Under the pieces are notes generated by a model, which searched no databases, had not been told where the DNA came from, and saw nothing but the letters and a program-made list of their open reading frames with translations. Positions 13,111-19,804 of a stretch of 34,757 bases of DNA are shown here, piece by piece (position 1 is the first letter of the stretch; each line of letters starts with the position of its first letter). Where the stretch lies: IMG/VR virus record IMGVR_UViG_3300005519_000319, positions 1-34,757 of that record, one strand, 5' to 3'. This DNA is from a virus. Position numbers and translations under genes: made by a program.

Positions 13111-14294
13111 GTGTGGTTATATCTCCCTCGCTCAACCTTATCTCCCTCTGCACAGGAGGCGGCGGGCTCGATCTCGGATTCGAGTTGGCAGTTCCGAGTG
13201 CTCGAACAATCTGCATGGTGGAGAGGGAAGCCTTCGCGGTCTCGCATTTGGTGGCAGCGATGGAAAAGGGTCTCCTACATCCGGCAGCTGTGTGGAGCGA
13301 TGCCAGAACCTTCAATGGCCGCGCATGGCGTGGTGCGGTTGACGGAGTCATTGGGGGCATTCCGTGCCAGCCGCACAGTCTCGCCGGACGCAAGCAAGGC
13401 AGTTTCGATACACGAGATCTCTGGAGCGACGCCCGACGCATCGTGGTCCAGGCACGCCCTTGGCTCGTCGTTATCGAGAACGTTGCCGGGATGCTCGCGG
13501 CGGGGGCTGACGAAATCGCTGGAGCCGAGAGGGTTTGGCGAGACCTTCGCAAGCTTGGTTTTTCGGTTGAGATTGGACTGTTCACTGCGGCGGAAGTTGG
13601 CGCGAGCCACGAGCGCGAGCGGGTCTTTATCCTCGGCATGGCCGACCATGAGAGCAAGTGCGGCTTCGATGCTGAGAGACCATGTGGACGATCCAAACGG
13701 CCGGCTGGAGGACGTGGTGGCGAATTGGCCGACGCCTGCAGCGCGAGACTACAAGGGGGCCAATGGATCGGACCATGTGACGAAAGGGTCTGGCCATCTG
13801 CACCAACTCCCGAATTTCGTGGAGCATCTTTGGTACACGCCCAACCCGCCGAACGGTGGCCGAACACTTCGGCCGGAGATTTCTCCCACCGGCATGACAC
13901 CGGACGGAACGAAGCGCCAAGTGGGCCTGGAGAACCAAGCACGCTCATGGCCGACACCGACATCGTTGAGCTTCGGCGAGAGCCATCAACCCGGAAATTC
14001 GAAATCGATGAACAAGACTCTGCGTTTGGCCTCTTCCCTCCCGGCCCCGCTGACGTCGAGACCTGGCAAGACATCATCGGACGGGCGCCGCATCTTGAAC
14101 CCGCTGTTTGTCGAATGGCTGATGGGTTGGCCGGCAAACTGGACACTGGTCGCGTGGATCGACTTCGCATGCTCGGCAACGGAGTTGTGCCTCTGGCGGC
14201 AGCGCATGCGATCCGCACTCTTTGCCATCGGCTTGCCCAGAGAGGCTCCGCCGGCGCAGCTAGCCTTGTTCGAATGATGAGCGCATCGGACTGA
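13107..14294 (+). CDS. DNA cytosine-5 methyltransferase
   Basis: This 395-residue enzyme would transfer a methyl group from S-adenosylmethionine to carbon 5 of cytosine, protecting phage DNA from host restriction. Motif I is SLCTGGGGLDLG (about 13-24), motif IV GGIPCQPHS with nucleophile C87, motif VI ENV (124-126), motif VIII SHERERVFILG (167-177), and motif X LRMLGNGVVPLAAAHAI (about 362-378). The region between motifs VIII and IX, which normally selects the target, is long (about 180-320) and holds recurrent MAD/LAD words. No restriction partner lies nearby, so it is an orphan methylase. The same DNA from 13648 on is also open in the +1 frame with a second protein-like pattern. The target sequence cannot be predicted. 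Confidence 0.93.
   Translation: MSVVISPSLNLISLCTGGGGLDLGFELAVPSARTICMVEREAFAVSHLVAAMEKGLLHPAAVWSDARTFNGRAWRGAVDGVIGGIPCQPHSLAGRKQGSFDTRDLWSDARRIVVQARPWLVVIENVAGMLAAGADEIAGAERVWRDLRKLGFSVEIGLFTAAEVGASHERERVFILGMADHESKCGFDAERPCGRSKRPAGGRGGELADACSARLQGGQWIGPCDERVWPSAPTPEFRGASLVHAQPAERWPNTSAGDFSHRHDTGRNEAPSGPGEPSTLMADTDIVELRREPSTRKFEIDEQDSAFGLFPPGPADVETWQDIIGRAPHLEPAVCRMADGLAGKLDTGRVDRLRMLGNGVVPLAAAHAIRTLCHRLAQRGSAGAASLVRMMSASD
13648..14277 (+). CDS. Overlapping +1-frame ORF with phage WPTP/LNPxFVEWLMGWP protein pattern
   Basis: Inside the methyltransferase gene the +1 frame encodes a 209-residue sequence from ATG 13648 (or ATG 13669). It contains NWPTPAARDYKGANGSDH, a second SWPTPTS, then ILNPLFVEWLMGWPANWT and a final WRQRMRSALFAIGLP ... 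LALFE. I recognise this WPTPxARDxKG ... LNPxFVEWLMGWPxxWT pattern from separate phage proteins often annotated near cytosine methylases, so it does not look random. No clear ribosome site precedes either ATG. The upstream part of the same frame (13111-13650) is not protein-like. It is either a true nested gene or a fossil frame retained after fusion; I keep it at moderate confidence. Confidence 0.45.
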   Translation: MRASAASMLRDHVDDPNGRLEDVVANWPTPAARDYKGANGSDHVTKGSGHLHQLPNFVEHLWYTPNPPNGGRTLRPEISPTGMTPDGTKRQVGLENQARSWPTPTSLSFGESHQPGNSKSMNKTLRLASSLPAPLTSRPGKTSSDGRRILNPLFVEWLMGWPANWTLVAWIDFACSATELCLWRQRMRSALFAIGLPREAPPAQLALFE

Positions 14295-14298
14295 GAAA

Positions 14299-15528
14299 AT
14301 GGACTTGGCTCTCGATCAATTCGTCGAAGACGCAAGGTCAGTGTCGATATCTGCAGCCGCAATGCAGCTCGGTCTCAGATTCACGCGCCACGGCTACGAG
14401 CATCCGCAACCTTGCCCCACCTGCGGCGGAATCGACACGTTCGCCTTCAATACGAGCAAGCAGAAATGGAACTGCCGCACCGGTGGTGCCGGCGGGAACG
14501 ATGCCATCGGCATGGCAGCGCATTGCTTCGGGCTCGATGTCCATCGACGGGACGGATTTCTTGAGGCCTGCTCGATCGTGCTCGCCCGGCCTGTGCCGCA
14601 CCACGCAGGGAGCAGCGCCGTAGGTACCGCGCTTCTGGAGCGGATTGAGCAGCGCCGACAGCGCAATCGAGCGGAAGCCGGCGCGAAAGCGGAGAGGCAG
14701 ACAGGCTTTCGCGAAAGAGAACGGGCGAAGGCGATTGCCATCTATGGCGCGGCTGCTCCTGTTGGCCGTTTTGGCCGACCGGTCGCAGACTATCTCGAGG
14801 CGCGCGGCTGCGGCCGCATCGGCGCGTCGCGCTGGCTGCGCTGTGTTTCCGCACTGCCTTACTGGCATGGCCAGGGTGATGACGGGCGGCCACGCGAACT
14901 GCATCGCGGACCGGCCATGGTCGCGCCCTTCGTCGGGCCGGACCTGCTCGCGATTGGCTGCCACATCACCTGGCTCGACCTGACGCGGCCGCCGAAATAC
15001 CGGCCGCGTCTGGTTGATCCGCTGACCGGTGATGTTCTGCCCACCAAGAAGATGCGCGGCTCGAAAAAGGGTGGGCTGGTCCCTCTGTTCGGCGAACCGC
15101 GCGCGTCGCGATGGGTCGGCGGCGAGGGCATCGAGAACAGCGCCGCCTTCGCGGCCTGGGAGGGCTGGCGCGCTGACACCTTCTATTTCGCCGCCGGCGA
15201 TCTCGGCAATCTCGCCGGCCCGGCCGAGGCCTCGTCGCGCTTCGCGCATCCGACCCTGCGCAAGCTCGACAGCAAGGGCGTCGCCCGCCCCATTATGGTG
15301 GCCGGGCCATTGCCGCAAGCCGACCGGGACCGCGACGACGCCATGTGGGTGGCGGGCCATGTCAGCGAACTGGTGCTGCTTGCCGACGGTGATTCCGAGC
15401 GCGTCATGACGGCCGCCGCCATGGCGCGCGCCCGGGCGAGGCATGCATGGGCGGGGCGCCTCATCCCGATCGTCTGGCCGCGCGCCGGCTACGACTTTGC
15501 CGGCATGGCTGCCGGGGCGAGGGCTTGA
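14299..15528 (+). CDS. P4-type DNA primase with zinc-binding and TOPRIM domains
   Basis: This 409-residue protein starts at ATG 14299, five bases after the methylase stop. Residues about 25-70 resemble the primase zinc domain: CPTCGG (C39, C42), then KWNCRTGGAGGNDAIGMAAH with C59. The usual fourth cysteine of the CRGCG form is replaced, so the zinc site may use a histidine (H31 or H35). The TOPRIM domain shows GGEGIENSAAF (catalytic glutamate) and VLLADGDSE (metal-binding aspartates) in the C-terminal third. It should make RNA primers for phage replication and work with the SF3 helicase encoded directly downstream (adjacent, no gap). Confidence 0.87.
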   Translation: MDLALDQFVEDARSVSISAAAMQLGLRFTRHGYEHPQPCPTCGGIDTFAFNTSKQKWNCRTGGAGGNDAIGMAAHCFGLDVHRRDGFLEACSIVLARPVPHHAGSSAVGTALLERIEQRRQRNRAEAGAKAERQTGFRERERAKAIAIYGAAAPVGRFGRPVADYLEARGCGRIGASRWLRCVSALPYWHGQGDDGRPRELHRGPAMVAPFVGPDLLAIGCHITWLDLTRPPKYRPRLVDPLTGDVLPTKKMRGSKKGGLVPLFGEPRASRWVGGEGIENSAAFAAWEGWRADTFYFAAGDLGNLAGPAEASSRFAHPTLRKLDSKGVARPIMVAGPLPQADRDRDDAMWVAGHVSELVLLADGDSERVMTAAAMARARARHAWAGRLIPIVWPRAGYDFAGMAAGARA

Positions 15529-17301
15529 ATGGCCAGGAAACAGTCCGCCATGCCGCCTGAGGTCGCGGCACTGCTCGATGAAGCGACGCGCCAGGCGCAG
15601 GCGGCCGGCTTGCCCCGCACCCCGCCTGACGACGCAGTCGACGAGCCGCAGGAGGGCGAGCCGCGCCGTGGCGGCAAGGTCGATCTCGACATCGTCCGCG
15701 CCTGTGCGTCGCTCGACCATTCCGACACCGACAATGCCGAACGCCTGCTGGCGCATTTCGGCGTGGATCTGCTTGTGCGGGCGCAATCGAAGGCGCGGAG
15801 GGCCGCCTTCGCGGTGTGGACCGGCACGCATTGGGACATCGAGACCGGAGAGACGCGCGCGCTGGCCATCGCCCAGAATGTCGGCGGGCGGATCGCGCTG
15901 GAAGTCGACTATATCGAGCCGACGCCGGCCGAAAGGCTGGCCATCGAACGCGGAACTGAAGCGCTTAAAGTGCCTGAAGAGGAGCGGACCCCTGCACAAA
16001 GGAAGCTGGCGAAGGTCGCCGAAGCCTCGCACGCCAATGTCGCCAGACGCGTCAGCCGCCGCATGACGCATGCGGTGTCCTCGAAAAACAAGGGGCGGCT
16101 GGAAGCGATGCTTGCCTGCGCCGCGCCGCATATCCAGCGCGGCCCCGACGAGTTCAACGCCGACCCGCTGAAGGTTGCACTTGCTTCGCACACGCTGTGC
16201 TTTCGCCGCACGACGAGGCAGATCCGCAATCCCGCCTTCGACGATCCCGACGATTGCCGCGAAGACCTGCCCGAGTTCCTGCAGGTGGCCGACGCCGAAC
16301 TCAAGATCGTCGACGGCCATCGACGGCAGGACATGATTACCCAGCGTGTGCCCGTCGAGTATGACCCGACGGCGAAATGTCCGAAATGGGACGAGTTCCT
16401 GCGCGACAAGCTGCCGATCGACGATGTCCGGCGCATGGTCCAAATCGCCTCGGGGCTAGGCCTCGTTGGCATCACCGTGCAGAAGTTGTTCTTCCACTAT
16501 GGCAAGGGGGCGAACGGCAAGTCGGTCTACATGGAGACGCTTTGCCGCCTGCTGGGCGAGGCGGCGGTGACGCTGCCCTCGGAATCCTTTATCGGCGAAG
16601 GCAAGGCCGGGGGTGCCGCCAACCCCGACATGGCCAGGCTTTATGGCCGCCGCTTCCTGCGCGTCAAGGAACTGCCCGAGGGCGAGGATCTTCGCGAGAA
16701 CCTCGTCAAGGATCTGACCGGCGGCGAGCACTTTACCGTGCGCGATCTGTTCGAGGGCTACTTCGATTTCAAGCCGGTGTTCACAGGCCACATGTCGGGC
16801 AACGGCTATCCGAAGATCACCGGCACCGACAACGGCATCTGGCGCCGCATGGCCGTCATCCATTGGTCGAAGATCATCGCCGAGGCCGACCAGCGCGAGT
16901 TCGAGGCGGTGATCGCGGAGTTCGTGCCCGAATATCCGGGCATCCTCAACTGGCTCGTCGAGGGGGTGATGATCTTCCTGCGCGAAGGCCTGGTCATTCC
17001 CGATGCGGTGCGGTTGAAGACGCAGGAATACCGCGACGAGATGGACCGCACCTCGGCCTTCTGTGCGCGCTGTGTCGTTGGCGATCCCGCCGGCGAGCTG
17101 ACCGCAAAGCAATTCTACCAGGCCTATGTCGACTTCACCGTCGATGAAGGCGGCAGGCCGATTTCGCTGACCGCCTTCGGGCTGATCATGAAGAAGAAAT
17201 ACGACCGGGTGGATGGGCGCATCGTCGTCTATCGCGGCCTGCGGCTGGTCGATGTGCCGGCGACGCGACAGACCCCGGACCTGGAAAGCCAGTTCCGATG
17301 A
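15529..17301 (+). CDS. SF3 helicase / P4-family replicative ATPase (D5-like)
   Basis: This 590-residue protein begins one base after the primase stop. The C-terminal part (about 300-560) is a superfamily 3 helicase: Walker A GKGANGKSVYM (about residues 325-335), Walker B RFLRVKELPEGEDL (about 375-388) and the motif C region GNGYPKITGTDNGIWRRM (about 423-440) with its asparagine sensor and arginine finger. The middle (about 100-300) matches the D5 N-terminal domain that precedes these helicases. Together with the upstream primase it equals a P4 alpha protein split over two genes. It should unwind DNA at the phage origin, which I cannot locate. Confidence 0.92.
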   Translation: MARKQSAMPPEVAALLDEATRQAQAAGLPRTPPDDAVDEPQEGEPRRGGKVDLDIVRACASLDHSDTDNAERLLAHFGVDLLVRAQSKARRAAFAVWTGTHWDIETGETRALAIAQNVGGRIALEVDYIEPTPAERLAIERGTEALKVPEEERTPAQRKLAKVAEASHANVARRVSRRMTHAVSSKNKGRLEAMLACAAPHIQRGPDEFNADPLKVALASHTLCFRRTTRQIRNPAFDDPDDCREDLPEFLQVADAELKIVDGHRRQDMITQRVPVEYDPTAKCPKWDEFLRDKLPIDDVRRMVQIASGLGLVGITVQKLFFHYGKGANGKSVYMETLCRLLGEAAVTLPSESFIGEGKAGGAANPDMARLYGRRFLRVKELPEGEDLRENLVKDLTGGEHFTVRDLFEGYFDFKPVFTGHMSGNGYPKITGTDNGIWRRMAVIHWSKIIAEADQREFEAVIAEFVPEYPGILNWLVEGVMIFLREGLVIPDAVRLKTQEYRDEMDRTSAFCARCVVGDPAGELTAKQFYQAYVDFTVDEGGRPISLTAFGLIMKKKYDRVDGRIVVYRGLRLVDVPATRQTPDLESQFR

Positions 17302-17552
17302 GCCCCGCAACCCCGCTTTGGGCGCTGGCCAAGCCGCTGACTGGCGCGACAGTCGCGACACTTGGCGACAGTCCGCGACAGGCTGGAAAGAGCAGATATG
17401 GAAATGAAATCAAAGACTTGAGGGAGTTCGCACCAGTTTTCGGATGCGTTGACGGGGACGACGGGGCAGGGGCCGGGGAGACATCTGGCATTCGCCCGGC
17501 AAGAACTGTCGCTACTCCCGCGCCGTCCACCCAACCCACGGGAATGCCTTAA
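17298..17552 (+). CDS. Small hypothetical protein after the helicase
   Basis: This 84-residue frame starts at an ATG overlapping the helicase stop (ATGA), which is the main argument that it is translated. The N-terminal 50 residues (PLWALAKPLTGATVATLGDS ... NEIKDLREFAPVFG) could form a small domain; the rest is low complexity. No family is recognised. The same stretch could instead be an untranslated region between the early block and the next gene. Confidence 0.4.
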   Translation: MSPATPLWALAKPLTGATVATLGDSPRQAGKSRYGNEIKDLREFAPVFGCVDGDDGAGAGETSGIRPARTVATPAPSTQPTGMP

Positions 17553-17617
17553 CAAAGCTCACTTTCAGACTGTCGCTTAGACTCTCGCAACCATCGAAAA
17601 CTATCGCAGGGACAAGG

Positions 17618-18454
17618 ATGAAAACGGTAACGATTGAAGAGCTGTTGACCTGGGCATTCGTCCACGAACTGCCGAAGGGCGGCGGCGTGGACGGGCTGGA
17701 AAATCCGAACTCGGCCTGGCGGACGCTGCAGGCTTCGTCATGGGGCAAGATCCTGAGTTTTGGCGAACTCGGCGCGCTGATCGATCGCGGTGCCAGGGAT
17801 TACGACAATTATTGGATCGAGCAGGGCGAGCCGCATGACGATGCGGTGCTGGTCGGCCGCGCCGTGGCTGGGCTGGCGCAGTGCGATGTCGTCGTCCCTC
17901 AGGGCTGGAACGCCTTGGCGGATTGGCCCGACACCGAAGGCCTGGCGCAGGCGGCGGTCGATCGTGCCGTCGAGCGCTACAAAGCGAGGCCACCATATCT
18001 GCGCGCGGAAGGCATCGTCAGCCTGGTCGTCGGCACCGCCATTCTCGGCCGCGAGCCGGATTATCAGGCGGAGCCCTCGAAGGTCAGGATGGTGGAACGG
18101 GGCGGCAGGCCGGCATGGTTCGTCCTGCAGCGGATACGCCATGAGGACGGCAAGACCTATGATCTCGAGGTCGACGGTTACAATGCCCGCTCTGGACGGC
18201 CGATGAGCGGCGCCTATCGCAAGCATGAACTGTCGGCCGACCCTGCCGGCGACATCCTTGGCAGGCTCGACTACCAGATATGGGTGGCCGCTCTGCGCCG
18301 GCTGGAGCAGGAGATCGCCACCCAGCTGACCGGTCACCGGTTGGTCTTCTCGGACAGGTCGATGACGCCTTGGCTGGACAGCGACCGGCCGGGCGTGAAC
18401 GTGATCGAAGGGGCGGCGGAGTACCCCTGGAAAAAAACTGGCTCCGCACGTTGA
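17618..18454 (+). CDS. Conserved phage protein of unknown function
   Basis: This 278-residue soluble protein starts at ATG 17618 with AGGGACAAGG upstream. It is rich in tryptophan and acidic residues: LLTWAFVHELPKGGG, WGKILSFGELGALID, DDAVLVGRAVAGLAQCDVVVPQGWN and DYQIWVAALRRLEQEIATQL. I recognise the general type from Rhizobiales prophages, where it lies at the end of the early region and before the packaging genes, but no function is known to me. The position, 50 bases before a strong terminator, suggests it closes the early transcript. A role in DNA processing or late-gene control is only a guess. Confidence 0.8.
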   Translation: MKTVTIEELLTWAFVHELPKGGGVDGLENPNSAWRTLQASSWGKILSFGELGALIDRGARDYDNYWIEQGEPHDDAVLVGRAVAGLAQCDVVVPQGWNALADWPDTEGLAQAAVDRAVERYKARPPYLRAEGIVSLVVGTAILGREPDYQAEPSKVRMVERGGRPAWFVLQRIRHEDGKTYDLEVDGYNARSGRPMSGAYRKHELSADPAGDILGRLDYQIWVAALRRLEQEIATQLTGHRLVFSDRSMTPWLDSDRPGVNVIEGAAEYPWKKTGSAR

Positions 18455-18504
18455 CGCGCGGCGGAAACTTGACCTACACCTGAACACGGTAAATCAGATC
18501 AAAG

Positions 18505-18533
18505 CCCGCCCGGCCAACCGAGGCGGGTTTTTT
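18505..18533 (+). terminator. Strong rho-independent terminator, end of early region
   Basis: CCCGCC (18505-18510) pairs with GGCGGG (18522-18527) around an 11-base loop and is followed by six T residues (18528-18533). It lies between the last early gene and the first late gene. Late transcription must either start after it or be antiterminated. Confidence 0.85.
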
Positions 18534-18547
18534 GTTGGGAAGATCGG

Positions 18548-19084
18548 ATGGCAATCGAGCTTCACGCCGACGCATCCGACTTCGCCCATCTGGCAAGCGG
18601 CATTGCCCGGTTGCCGGAAGAGATCAAGGTCAAGGCCGCAAGCCGTGCCCTACGCCGCATCACACAAATGGCGCGCACGCGCATCGTCAAGCGCAGCTCC
18701 GAGCATGTCCAGCTACCGCAATCCATCGTGCGTGGGCTGGCCAAGATCGTGTCCAATCCGCGACGTGATGCATCCGACGTGGTCCTAAGATCCAACTGGA
18801 TACCACTGGCCAAGATCGGTGCGCGTCAGACCGCCAGGGGCGTCACCGTTCGTATGCGAGGGTCTTATCGCTCGGCCTTCATCGCGGCGATGGGCAGCGG
18901 CCACGAGGGCGTATACATGCGGGCGGGGAAGGCGAGGCTGCCGATCCACGAACTCTACGGCCCGAACCCCGCTCACGCCGTGATCAACAACCCCGATGTC
19001 TATCTCCAGGTGATGAGCGACGTGATGGAGGGCCATCTCCTCCCTCGGTACCTTCACGAAGTCTCGCACCTTCTCCCTCGGTGA
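18548..19084 (+). CDS. Minor tail protein Z-like (GPZ family)
   Basis: The 178-residue protein starts at ATG 18548, directly after the terminator. ALRRITQMARTRIVKRSSEHVQLP, VRMRGSYRSAFIAAMGSGHEGVYMRAG and LPIHELYGPNPAHAVINNPDV match the lambda tail protein Z family, which helps complete the tail end that joins the head. In lambda the gene lies with the tail genes after the head module; here it lies upstream of the terminase, as I recall from rhizobial prophages. Its place next to the probable cos site means it would lie at the right end of the packaged genome. Confidence 0.85.
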   Translation: MAIELHADASDFAHLASGIARLPEEIKVKAASRALRRITQMARTRIVKRSSEHVQLPQSIVRGLAKIVSNPRRDASDVVLRSNWIPLAKIGARQTARGVTVRMRGSYRSAFIAAMGSGHEGVYMRAGKARLPIHELYGPNPAHAVINNPDVYLQVMSDVMEGHLLPRYLHEVSHLLPR

Positions 19085-19130
19085 CCCACCCCCTTCTAGG
19101 GACCGTATAACCGTCCATCCCCCGAACGGG

Positions 19131-19145
19131 CCGGGGCGACCCCGG
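19131..19145. other. Candidate cos cleavage site (cosN-like dyad)
   Basis: CCGGGG-CGA-CCCCGG is a perfect six-base dyad with a three-base centre, embedded in a GC-rich stretch 72 bases before the small terminase gene. Lambda cosN has the similar core GGGCGGCGACCT, also a dyad just upstream of its small terminase gene. The GpA-type terminase here makes staggered cos cuts in known relatives. The exact cut positions are not determined. Confidence 0.5.
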
Positions 19146-19175
19146 GTCTCGGCCAGACGGTTAGTTGCAAAAGTT

Positions 19176-19215
19176 GGGTTGTCAGGGTTGTCAGCGGCGT
19201 AAGCGAGGTTGTCTG
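19176..19215 (+). repeat. Three GGTTGTC repeats before the small terminase gene
   Basis: GGGTTGTCAG occurs at 19176-19185 and 19185-19194, and AGGTTGTCTG at 19206-19215. The repeats are spaced 9 and 21 bases apart on one strand, lying between the cos-like dyad and the terminase small-subunit start. In lambda the R sites bound by gpNu1 occupy the same place (cosB). They may be the binding sites for the small terminase subunit. Confidence 0.5.
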
Positions 19216-19216
19216 G

Positions 19217-19804
19217 ATGCCGTCTGAAGAGATCGTGATGGCGACGCCGGCCGACGTGGCCGCGCGTGACGGCGTCACCAAGCAAGCCGTGACAAAGCTG
19301 GTCCGACGGCTCGTCGAGGAGCACTCGTTGCCCGTCGAGCGCGATGGCCGAGACCGCATTATGCGGTTTTCGCTGGCGCACTACGACCATTACCGCGGCG
19401 AGTTCGCCAGCTCGGAGAAAGTGGCGGCGGCGCGCAGGGATGCGCCCTCGGCATCGCCGGCCAATTCCAGTACGTCGCGCGATGAAGCGCTTCGACAGGA
19501 AGCCTGGTTGAAGGTCGGGCGTGAAAAGCTCCGCCGGCAGGAGCATATCGGCCAGCTGGTTCGCGCTGACCGCATGCGCGAAGCCCTGACTGTTTGCGGG
19601 CGCGAGATCCAGTCGAGCATCGCACGTCTCCAGAACAAGGCCGACGATATGGCACTGGCCGTTTCGCGAGAGGGATCGCACGGGCTGCGCGTCCTGCTGC
19701 GGAACATAGCCTTCGACCTGAACACCGAGATCGCCGACAAGCTGCGCGCCATCGTCGAGCATGCCGCCGAACTCGACGAAGTGCTCGAGGATGACGAGCT
19801 TTGA
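19217..19804 (+). CDS. Terminase small subunit (Nu1-like)
   Basis: This 195-residue protein starts at ATG 19217. The N-terminus (PADVAARDGVTKQAVTKLVRRLVEEHSLPVERDG) is a winged helix-turn-helix, as in small terminases that recognise packaging sites. The remainder is a long helical region (EALRQEAWLKVGREKLRRQEHIGQLV ... LNTEIADKLRAIVEHA) that fits the oligomerisation and large-subunit-binding parts. It lies directly upstream of the large terminase gene, with a four-base overlap (TTGA), and directly downstream of the cos-like repeats it may bind. Confidence 0.88.
   Translation: MPSEEIVMATPADVAARDGVTKQAVTKLVRRLVEEHSLPVERDGRDRIMRFSLAHYDHYRGEFASSEKVAAARRDAPSASPANSSTSRDEALRQEAWLKVGREKLRRQEHIGQLVRADRMREALTVCGREIQSSIARLQNKADDMALAVSREGSHGLRVLLRNIAFDLNTEIADKLRAIVEHAAELDEVLEDDEL

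Noticed and set aside
14338-16443. 701-residue reverse-strand open frame across primase and helicase genes
   Set aside because: It is an antisense shadow in GC-rich DNA; the sequence is rich in R, G, H and D with no domain pattern, while the plus strand carries clear primase and helicase motifs.
18785-19762. 325-residue reverse-strand frame near the terminase small subunit
   Set aside because: It crosses two real genes and the cos-like region and has no recognisable features.
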